NCBI RefSeq assembly: GCF_900626145.1
Contig: NZ_LR130817.1
Coordinates: forward strand, 710,698-774,697
DNA length: 64,000 bases
Direction of reading: 5' to 3'
Source of the DNA: Intestinimonas timonensis
GTDB taxonomy: Bacteria > Bacillota > Clostridia > Oscillospirales > Oscillospiraceae
The position numbers and the translations under genes were made by a program. Positions 24,563 through 32,118 of this stretch are shown in pieces; within the stretch, counting starts at the first letter, position 1; every line of letters starts with the position of its first letter. The notes under the pieces are model-generated. The model was not told the DNA's origin, made no database searches, and saw nothing but the letters and a program-made list of their open reading frames with translations.

Positions 24563-26710
24563 TTATTTCCGGCGCTTTTTGGGAAAATAGGCGGACACCA
24601 TGGCGGCCACCTCGTCCAGCCACTGCTTCCGCTGTTCCGGGGTGCTTCCGGCCACCGGACGGAAGAGGCAGCGGTCAAAGGCGGGCAGCGCCAGAAGTCC
24701 AAAGACGCAGTTCTGCCAGATGCGCTGGAGCGGATCGCCATAGACGGCGTCCTCCACCGGCGCGGGAGTGTTGGAGGTGTTGAAGACCAGGGCGGCTTTG
24801 GCCTTCAGCAGGGGGGCGGACTCCTCCCCAGCCTTGGGCAGGGTGTAGGCGGTCCCTTCCCGCAGCACCCGGTCCAGCCAGCCGGTGAGAACGGCGGGGG
24901 GCTGGCCCCACCAGTTGGGGTGGACCACCACGATGCCGTCGGCCTGCTTCAGCTCCTCCTGGTACCGGAAGACCAGTGGGTCCTGAGAGGGCAGACCGGC
25001 AACCTCATCAGCGGGCATCACCGGGTCGAAGCCCTCGGCGCACAGGTCGTGGAGCCACACCCCGTAGCCGTTGGCCCGGAGGGCATCGACGGCAATCTGG
25101 GCCATGGCGGCGTTGAGACTGTCCCCGTTGGGGTGTGCCAGCAGGACCAGCACCTGTCCGGCATCTGTCTTGGGCTCGGCCTGCTCCGCTTTCGGCTCCG
25201 GCTGGGGAACGGGCTCCTCCGACTGAGGAGCGGCAGCCTCGGCCCGAGTCTCAGGGACCGGCTCCACATTGACCTCCGGGACAGGGGCGGCGGGGGGCTC
25301 GGGCTCTGCCGGTGTCTCCACGGGGACGGTCACCGCCTGAGGCTCCTCCGCCCGCCAGGTGAAGCGGTCGGGGGCGCCCACCAGGATCTTGGCCGAGCAG
25401 GGGGGCATGACGACCCAGGTCCGGCCGCCGTCATTGTGGTAGATCTCGTCGCCGTTGAGCACGTCCTGGAGCACCGGCTCGTTGTGGCGGAACTCCAGGC
25501 CGAACTCCTGGTGGGAGAGGTTGAAGAGGACGTAGATCCGCTGCTCCGGGGTGGCGCAGCGGAAGACCAGCTGCTCATTTTTGATGACCACATTCTCATA
25601 GTCTCCCACGGCCAGGGCAGGGAAGGCCCGGCGGATGCGGGAGAGGGCAGAGAGGTGGCGGCACAGGTCCTGGTCCCGCTGTTCCATGTCGGCAAGCTCT
25701 AGGCAGGGCCGCAGCACTACGTCGGAGTGGGGGGTACGCTTCCCCTCCACGGCCCACTCGCCGCCGTAGTAGATGGAGGGTACGCCGGGCATGGTATAGA
25801 GGAGGGTGTAGACGTTCTCCAGCAGGGCGGGGTCGGTGAGGGTGCTGGCTAGCCGGTCCACGTCGTGGTTTTCGGTGAAGTTGTAGAGGCACAGTCCCCG
25901 GTAGATGCCACCGGGTCCAAACTGGCGGTTGAGGGAGTGGGCGATCTCGAAGTAGTTCTTGGAGTTGTGGGCCGACCAGTTGCCCTTCCAGCACTCGTAG
26001 TTGGTCACCGAGTCCAGCATCTCCGGATTGGCCCAGCGGGCGTAGTCCCCGTGGATGATCTCGCCCATGAGCCAGAATTCCGGGTCCCGGGATTTTGTAT
26101 AATGCTTCAGGGCCCGGAAGAAGTCGAAGTCCACGCAGTCGGCGGCATCCAGCCGGAGCCCGTCGATGTGGAAACGGTCCATCCACATGCCCACGGCCCC
26201 CAGCAGGTGATCCCGGACCTCGGGGTTTTTCAGGTTGAGCTTCACCAGCTCATAGTGGCCGCCCCAGGACTCGTACCAGAAGGGGTCCCCCATGGGGGAG
26301 CCCCCGCCGAAGTTCAGGTTCTGGAACCAGCCGCAGTAGTGGGAGGCCTGGCCCTTCTCCTGCACATCGCGGAAGGCCCAGAAGCCCCGGCCTACGTGGT
26401 TAAAGACGCCGTCCAGCACCACCCGGATGCCATTCTCGTGGAGGGTGTCACACAGGGCGGCGAAGGAGTCCACGTCTCCCAGGCGGCAGTCGATCTGGTA
26501 GTAGTCGGTGGTGTCGTAGCCGTGCTTCACCGACTGGCACACCGGCCCCAGATAGAGGGCGTTCACGCCCAGCTCCTTGAGGTGGGGAATCCACTCCCGC
26601 AGCTTTTCCAGCCGCTGAACCGGTTCCCCGCCAGGGTTGTACTCGGGACAGCCGCAGAAGCCCAGGGGATAGATATGGTAAAAGACGGCGCTGTTGATCC
26701 AGTGCTCCAT
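24563..26710 (-). CDS. GH13 alpha-amylase fused to NAD(P)H-dependent flavodoxin-fold reductase
   Basis: This 715-residue, two-enzyme fusion starts at the ATG at 26710 (AGGAG ten bases upstream). Residues 1-450 are a GH13 glycoside hydrolase: DGVFNH (100-105), the nucleophile Asp188 in GLRLDAAD, the acid Glu217 in MGEIIHGD and NHD (281-283), so all catalytic residues are present. A Pro/Glu/Ala-rich linker (about 453-518) leads to a flavodoxin-like domain (519-715) with VLVLLAHPNGDSLNAAMA and GIVVVHPNWWGQPPAVLTGW, typical of quinone-reductase-type NAD(P)H oxidoreductases. No signal peptide is present, so it acts in the cytoplasm on maltodextrin-like substrates. The combination is unusual, and why the activities are joined is unknown. 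No frameshift or stop lies at the joint. Confidence 0.9.
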   Translation of the reverse strand: MEHWINSAVFYHIYPLGFCGCPEYNPGGEPVQRLEKLREWIPHLKELGVNALYLGPVCQSVKHGYDTTDYYQIDCRLGDVDSFAALCDTLHENGIRVVLDGVFNHVGRGFWAFRDVQEKGQASHYCGWFQNLNFGGGSPMGDPFWYESWGGHYELVKLNLKNPEVRDHLLGAVGMWMDRFHIDGLRLDAADCVDFDFFRALKHYTKSRDPEFWLMGEIIHGDYARWANPEMLDSVTNYECWKGNWSAHNSKNYFEIAHSLNRQFGPGGIYRGLCLYNFTENHDVDRLASTLTDPALLENVYTLLYTMPGVPSIYYGGEWAVEGKRTPHSDVVLRPCLELADMEQRDQDLCRHLSALSRIRRAFPALAVGDYENVVIKNEQLVFRCATPEQRIYVLFNLSHQEFGLEFRHNEPVLQDVLNGDEIYHNDGGRTWVVMPPCSAKILVGAPDRFTWRAEEPQAVTVPVETPAEPEPPAAPVPEVNVEPVPETRAEAAAPQSEEPVPQPEPKAEQAEPKTDAGQVLVLLAHPNGDSLNAAMAQIAVDALRANGYGVWLHDLCAEGFDPVMPADEVAGLPSQDPLVFRYQEELKQADGIVVVHPNWWGQPPAVLTGWLDRVLREGTAYTLPKAGEESAPLLKAKAALVFNTSNTPAPVEDAVYGDPLQRIWQNCVFGLLALPAFDRCLFRPVAGSTPEQRKQWLDEVAAMVSAYFPKKRRK

Positions 26711-26852
26711 GTGTCGTTCGCTCCTATCTTTGCCCGGAATGGGCCGGTTAGGCCGGTAGAGCCGGCTCATACAGTATACCACAGGGAGCCGGATTTGGCG
26801 AGGTGACAGTTCCGCTTTGGAGAGAAAAAAGGTCCGTGCTTGACGGGTGTGG

Positions 26853-26924
26853 TATAATATCGACAGTTGCCGCACAAGTGCGGCAGGATACCGTGTATCC
26901 AGGCGTTTTGTGAACAAAACGCCT
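26853..26924 (+). promoter_or_regulatory. Extended -10 promoter and double-hairpin leader of XRE-greA unit
   Basis: A TGGTATAAT extended -10 (TATAAT at 26853-26858) lacks a good -35. The predicted leader carries two perfect hairpins: TGCCGCAC/GTGCGGCA (26868-26885) and AGGCGTTTTGT/ACAAAACGCCT (26901-26924). A second possible promoter with TGGTATCAT lies around 26945-26955. The stems are RNA structures or operators for the XRE protein. Confidence 0.6.
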
Positions 26925-26986
26925 GCTGTTGATGTTACACCTTTATGGTATCATCATAGAAAAACCCACCCAAGGAGGTTGTTTTT

Positions 26987-27439
26987 ATGGTCACACTGGG
27001 ACAGCGCATGGAGGAGCTGCGCAACGAGCGGGGGCTGAGCCGCCCCGCCCTCTCCGCCGCTCTGGGTTTCCCCAAGAACGCCGCCGAGAAGTTTGAGACG
27101 GGACGGCAGACCCCCACCAAGGAGCAGCAGGAGAAGATCGCTGCCTATTTCGGGGTGTCCGTCTTCTATCTCCGGGGGGAGAGCAGCGACCGCACCCGTC
27201 AGGAGGACTGGATGGACGCCGCCGCCTTCACCGACGAGGAGCCGGTCTTTGTGCCCAAGCCCGCCCCCAAGCCCCCCAAGCACAAGGCGACAGAGCCGGT
27301 CCAGGGCGGTATGCTGGACGCCATGCTGGCCAGCAAGGGCGTGCAGGATCTGCTGCGGGGCATGGTGCTGGATGTGCTCAAGTCTCCCGAGGGCCAGGCC
27401 ATCATCGCCCAGGCGGTGCGGAAGGAACTCAAAAAGTGA
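26987..27439 (+). CDS. XRE-family helix-turn-helix regulator
   Basis: This 150-residue protein has an N-terminal Cro/CI-type helix-turn-helix (residues about 5-60, including LSRPALSAALGFPKNAAEKFETGRQTP). An acidic and Pro/Lys-rich linker (FVPKPAPKPPKHK) connects to a C-terminal helical domain of about 50 residues without a known name. AAGGAGG precedes the ATG by eight bases. It is followed after 12 bases by greA. Possible targets are its own leader dyads. Confidence 0.85.
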   Translation: MVTLGQRMEELRNERGLSRPALSAALGFPKNAAEKFETGRQTPTKEQQEKIAAYFGVSVFYLRGESSDRTRQEDWMDAAAFTDEEPVFVPKPAPKPPKHKATEPVQGGMLDAMLASKGVQDLLRGMVLDVLKSPEGQAIIAQAVRKELKK

Positions 27440-27451
27440 GGCGGCGGACAC

Positions 27452-27955
27452 ATGCACAATGAACTGACCCAAAAGGACCTCCAGATGATGAAGGAGGAGA
27501 TGGACTACCGCCGGATCACCCTGCGGCCCCAGCTCCTGGAGGCGGTGAAGGAGGCCCGGGGCTTCGGCGACCTGAGCGAAAACTTTGAGTACAAGGCCGC
27601 CAAGCAGGAGAAAAACCGCAACGAGGGCCGTATCCGCTTTCTGGAGAATATGATCAAGACGGCGGTGGTGGTGTCGGACGCCTCGGCGGAGGACGCCGTT
27701 GGCCTCTATGACAAGGTGACCGTCTACATCGAGGAGGACGACGAGACTGAGACCTACCAGGTGGTCACCACCATGCGGCAGGACGCCCTCCACGGCCTCA
27801 TCAGCAAGGAGTCCCCGGTGGGAAAGGCCCTGCTGGGTAAAAAGGCCGGCGACCGTGTCCACATTCAGGTCAACGACAGCTATGGCTACGACGTGGTCAT
27901 CCGGAACATCGAAAAGGCCCAGGACGATGGCTCCGTCCCCCTCAACAGCTATTAA
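27452..27955 (+). CDS. greA: Transcription elongation factor GreA/GreB family
   Basis: This 167-residue protein has the two-part Gre layout. An N-terminal antiparallel coiled coil (about 1-80) has ARGFGDLSENFEYKAAK at its tip, where the conserved Asp and Glu stimulate RNA cleavage by stalled RNA polymerase. A C-terminal FKBP-like domain contains the SPVGKALLGKKAGDRV segment. It is co-transcribed with the XRE gene. Its terminator was split by the IS3-family insertion just downstream. Confidence 0.93.
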   Translation: MHNELTQKDLQMMKEEMDYRRITLRPQLLEAVKEARGFGDLSENFEYKAAKQEKNRNEGRIRFLENMIKTAVVVSDASAEDAVGLYDKVTVYIEEDDETETYQVVTTMRQDALHGLISKESPVGKALLGKKAGDRVHIQVNDSYGYDVVIRNIEKAQDDGSVPLNSY

Positions 27956-28034
27956 AAAAGACCGCGTGTCCCTTGAACTGCCCCAGATTGTGCGGACAGT
28001 ACAAAAAAGAGCCCTTAGTAGGAAAGATTAAGTT

Positions 28035-28892
28035 TTAAGCGGAGAGGCGTCGCGCCAGCGGCGCCTCTCCAGTTTTTAACTGGATGCGCTCATGGTTATA
28101 GAAGTAAATATAGCGGTCAATCATCTCATTGGCTTCGGAAAAGGTCGCCGGTTTGTGGCGGTAAATACATTCTGTTTTGAGGATAGAGAAGAAATTTTCC
28201 GCCATGGCGTTGTCGTACGGGTTTCCTTTCCTTGACATGGATGGTGTGATTCCGTATGCTTGAGTCAGATTGAAGTATGCTGCAGAGGTGTACTGAAATC
28301 CTTGGTCGCTGTGGAGCTGCAACTCCGCAGCGACCCTCTTTTTCTCCTGTTTCATTGCCAGATGAACGGTATCCAGAACCAAATTCACTGTCTGCTGGGT
28401 TCCAGTCTTGTAGGCGATGATGCTGTTGTCATAGAGGTCCCGGATTATGGAAAGGTACAGCACACCCTGCCTGGTGTGGATGTAGGAGATGTCTGTTACC
28501 CATTTGCTGTTAGGTTTGTCCGCATGGAACTCCCTGTTCAGCAGATTCCTGTATTTGTGTGCCTGCCGCCCCATCTGCTGCCATTTCCTGCGGCGGCGGA
28601 TCTCCGAGAGCAGATCATATTTCTTCATGATTCGCAGCACAGTTTTGGGATTGCAGAAGATATTCCGGCTTTTCAGCCACAGCCACATCCGCCGGTAGCC
28701 GTAGGTGCGGAAGCTGCGTTCCCGCTGCTGTGCGATGAGCCCCGCAAGAGCCGCATCCTTTTCTGGCTTGCCTAGGCGATGGACAAAAGCATAGTAGCCG
28801 CTTCTGGACACTCCAAAGAATTTGCACATGACTGCCACTGGATACTCTGTCCTGTGACGATAGATGATATGATACTTTACCTTTGCTCTCAC
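28035..28892 (-). CDS. IS3-family transposase OrfB
   Basis: This 285-residue DDE transposase has an HTH_21-like N-terminal part and a retroviral-type integrase core. The catalytic residues are the Asp of WVTDISYIHT, the Asp of LHSDQGFQYTS and the Glu of AENFFSILKTE. It begins with GTG whose last bases overlap the orfA stop (GTGA), so it is expressed by coupling or as a frameshift fusion. No classical A-rich slippery run is seen in the overlap. Its reading frame is intact. Confidence 0.93.
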   Translation of the reverse strand: MRAKVKYHIIYRHRTEYPVAVMCKFFGVSRSGYYAFVHRLGKPEKDAALAGLIAQQRERSFRTYGYRRMWLWLKSRNIFCNPKTVLRIMKKYDLLSEIRRRRKWQQMGRQAHKYRNLLNREFHADKPNSKWVTDISYIHTRQGVLYLSIIRDLYDNSIIAYKTGTQQTVNLVLDTVHLAMKQEKKRVAAELQLHSDQGFQYTSAAYFNLTQAYGITPSMSRKGNPYDNAMAENFFSILKTECIYRHKPATFSEANEMIDRYIYFYNHERIQLKTGEAPLARRLSA

Positions 28893-29203
28893 TTCCTTTC
28901 TGTGAAGCGCAGAAAATCCCGCAGTAGTTTATTTTCCATGCGAAGCCGTTGGATCTCACAGGCCTGCTCTGCCACAACGTCTCCTGGCGCAGCATCTTTT
29001 CTCGGCCGTCCTTTCGGTCGTGGGCGGATTCCGGCTTCCAGTTTTCGTTCTTTACGGCGCTCACGCTCAAGTAGTCTTTTTACCACCTGCTTATTCCGGA
29101 AGCCATAGTATTCTGCGACTTCCCGCTGTGTTTTCCCCTCTGCCAACATGGCCTTGATCTCTGGTAAAAGCATTTGAACGTGTGTGTAATTTCGTTTCTT
29201 CAT
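28889..29203 (-). CDS. IS3-family transposase OrfA
   Basis: This 104-residue protein has a helix-turn-helix (GKTQREVAEYYGFRNKQVVKRLL) and a C-terminal leucine-zipper-like helix (AEQACEIQRLRMENKLLRDFL), as in OrfA of IS3 elements, where it binds the terminal repeats. It precedes orfB with a 4-base overlap. No convincing ribosome site precedes the ATG; the hairpin at 29211-29245 lies directly upstream. Confidence 0.88.
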   Translation of the reverse strand: MKKRNYTHVQMLLPEIKAMLAEGKTQREVAEYYGFRNKQVVKRLLERERRKERKLEAGIRPRPKGRPRKDAAPGDVVAEQACEIQRLRMENKLLRDFLRFTERK

Positions 29204-29307
29204 GACAAAACCCCCTGATGTAGTCTATTTTCCTACATCAGGGGGGCTTTTGTCACTGTCCGTTTTTACTGGATCTGTTCACCTATTCTGGGACACGCGG
29301 TCTTTTC

Positions 29308-30498
29308 TTATGCTTCTGGGGTATGTTTTGTAAGGAGCCGCCGGTAGGTCATGTCGATGCCGAAGGCACCCAGGGGAGCGGTGACCAGGATGGCCAGCAC
29401 GACCACGGTCAGTACCAGCTGTCCGCAGGGAAGCCCCATGGACAGGGGCACCGAGCCGATGGCAGCCTGGACGGTGGCCTTGGGGGTGTAGGCGATCATG
29501 GAGAAGAGCCGCTCACGGAGGGGAAGGCCGGTACCCAGCAGGCAGGCGAAGACCCCGATCATGCGGAAGACCAGGCAGCCCAGAATAACCACCAGGGCGG
29601 CGGCGCCGGCGGAGCGGGCGTAGGAGATGTCCACAGTGGCGCCCACCAGTACAAAGAGTAGGATCTCAGAGGCTACCCACAGCTTGGAGTACTTGGCGGC
29701 CAGGCGCTGGGCCACCTCGGGCCGGGTCCGCTGGAGGGCGATGCCGCAGCTCATGACGGCCAGCAGGCCGGAGAAGGGGATGATACCTTTGATTTCGTTC
29801 TCCAGGGCCACGAAGAGGAAGGAGAGGCTGAGGAGGACCACTACCTTGGCGGAGTCCCGGACGTGGAACCGGCGGTAGAAGGCGCCGAAGAGAACCCCGG
29901 CCACGGCGCCGAAGGCCAGGCCGGTGACCACCGAGACGGGCACCTGGAGAAAGGTGGCGGGGGAGAGGGTGCCCCCCTGGGCAAGGCCGGTGAAGGAGGT
30001 GAAGAGGACGATGACGAAGACGTCATCCACCGATGCCCCGGCCAGGATGAGCTGGGGGATGCTGTGGTCGATGCCATAGTCCTCCTCCATGAGCTTGAGC
30101 ATCCGGGGGACCACCACGGCGGGGGAGACGGCGGCCACCACGGCTCCCATGATGGCGGCGTCCAGCAGGGAGATGTTCAGGAGGGTGGGGGCCAGCAGAA
30201 GCATGCCCGCTACCTCGAAGCAGGCGGGGACGAAGCACATAAGGACGGCGGGGCGGCCCACACGTTTGAGGTCGTCCACCTGGAGGGAGAGGCCGGCCCG
30301 GGTGAGGATGATGATGAGGGCCAGCTGCCTGAGGTCGGCGGAGATGCCTAAGATGGAGTCATCCAGCAGGTCCAGAACGTAGGGGCCAAGCAGGATGCCG
30401 GTGAGCAGCATTCCCAGAAGGCTGGGCAGCCGGAGCCGGCTGAAGAACCAGCCCAGGGTCATGCCGACAAGGAAAATGAGGGCGAGACTGGTGAGCAT
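29308..30498 (-). CDS. Cation:proton antiporter (CPA family) under fluoride-type riboswitch
   Basis: This is a 396-residue, about 12-helix antiporter of the sodium/hydrogen exchanger family. Landmarks are LLGMLLTGILLGP in helix 2, ILTRAGLSLQVDDL, and SVDDVFVIVLFTSF in the ion-binding crossover region with its paired Asp residues. Members exchange Na+ (or other ions) for protons. The leader is a strong fluoride-riboswitch candidate with its own terminator, so expression should rise with fluoride; antiporters of this family are known fluoride-riboswitch targets. AAGGAGG lies 7 bases before the ATG. Its 3' terminator was split by the IS. Confidence 0.92.
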   Translation of the reverse strand: MLTSLALIFLVGMTLGWFFSRLRLPSLLGMLLTGILLGPYVLDLLDDSILGISADLRQLALIIILTRAGLSLQVDDLKRVGRPAVLMCFVPACFEVAGMLLLAPTLLNISLLDAAIMGAVVAAVSPAVVVPRMLKLMEEDYGIDHSIPQLILAGASVDDVFVIVLFTSFTGLAQGGTLSPATFLQVPVSVVTGLAFGAVAGVLFGAFYRRFHVRDSAKVVVLLSLSFLFVALENEIKGIIPFSGLLAVMSCGIALQRTRPEVAQRLAAKYSKLWVASEILLFVLVGATVDISYARSAGAAALVVILGCLVFRMIGVFACLLGTGLPLRERLFSMIAYTPKATVQAAIGSVPLSMGLPCGQLVLTVVVLAILVTAPLGAFGIDMTYRRLLTKHTPEA

Positions 30499-30534
30499 GG
30501 TGAGGTTCCTCCTTCGTTTGTGGCGCAGGAGCGC

Positions 30535-30650
30535 AAAAAAAGCTGATGCTCCTGCAAAGAAATTGCAGAAGTCATCAGCTTTTCAGCGGTTCAGGCCGTG
30601 GCCAGGGGAGCACTTCATTCCCCGGGGCAGCCCTTCAGGGCCGCCTTGCA
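30535..30650 (-). promoter_or_regulatory. Fluoride riboswitch (crcB-type) with terminator
   Basis: Read on the minus strand, a stem-loop GGGGAATGAAGTGCTCCCC (30605-30623) is followed by a small GGCC hairpin, then AACCGCTGAAAAGC and TGATGACTTCTGC (to 30565). The loop GAAGT can pair with ACTTC, making the pseudoknot of the fluoride aptamer; the AACCGC...GCTGATGACTTCTGC part is the family hallmark. The terminator (30535-30584) shares the 3' end of the aptamer: AAAAGCTGATG pairs with CATCAGCTTTT, followed by more T. Ligand identity is inferred from motif similarity. Confidence 0.85.
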
Positions 30651-30656
30651 GGCCAT

Positions 30657-30685
30657 ATCATAGCCCGAAAGAAGGCGCTTGTCAA
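30657..30685 (-). promoter_or_regulatory. Promoter of the riboswitch-antiporter unit
   Basis: On the minus strand, TTGACA (30680-30685) and TATGAT (30657-30662) have 17-base spacing. Transcription starts just before the riboswitch. Confidence 0.85.
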
Positions 30686-30698
30686 GAGGGGAAATCCA

Positions 30699-32018
30699 TT
30701 ACCACAGGGACCAGCCCTGATCCTCCCGGCTCTCCAGCACGTCCAGAGCACCGCACAGCAGGTCGGCGGCATCGGCACGAGTCAGGGTGTCGGAGAGGGC
30801 GAGGGCGCCGTCGGCGTTGGTCTGGAGGACCCCGGCGGTTTCGAGATTTACCGCAGCCTGGCAGGCCCAGGCGGGGGCCACGTCATAGTCAGTGTACATG
30901 GTGGTGACGGCGGCGTCGGTGACCTGGAGCATTCGGTCCAGAAGCACGACGGCCTCCGCCCGGGTGATGGTGCGCTCAGGGTCAAAGACCACACCGTCGG
31001 CGCTGACCACACCCTGGACATAGCCCGACTTCAGGGCGGAGGACACATAGCCCTTGGCCCAGGTGGGAATGGTGTCGTCATCGGCAAAGCCGGTACGGGT
31101 GACCCCTTCCAGGGCATCCAACCCCATAGTGTGCATGGCCAGAGTCACAAACTCCTCCCGGCTCACGGGCAGGTCGGGCTGGAAGAAGTAGGTGCCGCCC
31201 ACGCACTCACCGATGAGGACGCCCTCCTCAGCCAGCCGCAGAGCGGAGCGGTAGGCGCTCACCCCATCCATGTCGGCGTAGGTGACCTTGGTGTTGGCCT
31301 TTTCGATCTTCACCTTCACGGTGGCGGGCTCGGAGGTATTGCCAACGGCGTCCACCGCTACATAGGTGAAGGAGTCCTTGCCGGTCTTGTTCTCATAGGG
31401 GGTGTAGGTGAAGGTGGCGGAGCCATCCTCCGGAAGGGTGACGGCGCCCCGCGCGGGCTTGTCCACCAGGCGGAAGGTGAGCAGGTCGCCCTCCGGGTCC
31501 ACGGCGGAGAACTGGCCCTGAGCGGCCACGTTCTTATAGGTGCTCAGCTCCAGGTCCCGGGAGATAGGGGCGGCGTTCTCAGCGGTGAGCAGATAGAGAT
31601 CCACCGTCACATCCTCACCGGAGGAGCCGTCGGCAAAGACAGGGGTGAAGGAAAAGCTGGTGGTGGCCGTGGTGGGGGAGGCGTTGGGGGTGAAAGCCAT
31701 GCCGGAGACGGCCTCCATGGCAACGGCCTCACCCACGGCCAGATCGATGCCTCCTAAGGTGAGCACGCCGGCGTTGGAGTCGGGCAGGGCAGTGAGCACG
31801 ATGGAGTCCAGGGCCTCATCGCTGTTTTCTACCAGAAAATCGTCGGCGGAGAAGGTGAAGACCTCCTGAGGAGTGCCGTTCTTGGCAAAGGTGGCCACGG
31901 CGGGGGCCTCTGCCTCCGGGCTGAGCAGCTGGGCGGAGACAGGCAGGACCATGAGCACGGAGAGGGTGACCATCAGGAGCAGCAGCACCCCCCGGCGCAG
32001 GGAACGGGGACAGTTCAA
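30699..32018 (-). CDS. Secreted S-layer homology (SLH) domain protein
   Basis: I selected the TTG at 32018 because AAGGAGG lies 8 bases upstream and the product then starts MNCPRSLRRGVLLLLM, a clean signal peptide cut near VSAQ. The longer frame starting at 32042 would place the ribosome site inside the gene. The 439-residue protein has an N-terminal beta-rich part, a cadherin/Ig-like repeat with YEKTGKDSFTYVAVDAVGN-type sequence (about residues 160-245), and three SLH repeats at the C-terminus (from ADMDGVSAYRSALRLAEEGVL onward, with RAEAVVLLDRML and RADAADLL). SLH repeats bind secondary cell-wall polymers, so it is a wall-anchored surface protein. Confidence 0.85.
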   Translation of the reverse strand: MNCPRSLRRGVLLLLMVTLSVLMVLPVSAQLLSPEAEAPAVATFAKNGTPQEVFTFSADDFLVENSDEALDSIVLTALPDSNAGVLTLGGIDLAVGEAVAMEAVSGMAFTPNASPTTATTSFSFTPVFADGSSGEDVTVDLYLLTAENAAPISRDLELSTYKNVAAQGQFSAVDPEGDLLTFRLVDKPARGAVTLPEDGSATFTYTPYENKTGKDSFTYVAVDAVGNTSEPATVKVKIEKANTKVTYADMDGVSAYRSALRLAEEGVLIGECVGGTYFFQPDLPVSREEFVTLAMHTMGLDALEGVTRTGFADDDTIPTWAKGYVSSALKSGYVQGVVSADGVVFDPERTITRAEAVVLLDRMLQVTDAAVTTMYTDYDVAPAWACQAAVNLETAGVLQTNADGALALSDTLTRADAADLLCGALDVLESREDQGWSLW

Positions 32019-32118
32019 AACAAAGACCTCCTTCAATGACACAGGGTCAGGGTGTGGTCTTAGTTTGGACGCTTGCCGTGAGATTATTCCAGCCTAGCAG
32101 GAAGAAAGGCCCTTTTTC

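Larger units (their letters stand above)
27974..29281 (-). mobile_element. IS3-family insertion sequence, complete
   Basis: The element is 1,308 bp. Its ends are related inverted repeats: both begin TGAAC, share CCAG at the same spacing and then the 8-base block CGGACAGT. The 3-bp sequence CCT is repeated outside both ends (27971-27973 and 29282-29284). It carries overlapping orfA and orfB on the minus strand. Inside the right end a 13-bp stem (29211-29245) precedes orfA and could block transcription entering from outside. Both genes are intact, so it may be active. Confidence 0.9.
27956..29306. terminator. Bidirectional terminator split by an IS
   Basis: AAAAGACCGCGTGTCCC (27956-27972) and its perfect complement (29290-29306) sit on the two sides of the IS. 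Without the IS and one copy of the CCT duplication, they form a 17-bp stem with a 6-base TATTCT loop between the convergent greA and antiporter genes, with A and T tracts on the outer sides. Confidence 0.82.

Noticed and set aside
28880..28900. Programmed frameshift between orfA and orfB
   Set aside because: The usual A-rich slippery run is absent; a GTGA stop/start overlap is seen instead.
27956..29306. 17-bp arms read as the terminal inverted repeats of the IS
   Set aside because: The real IS ends (TGAAC...) lie inside with a CCT duplication; the outer arms make better sense as the original terminator.
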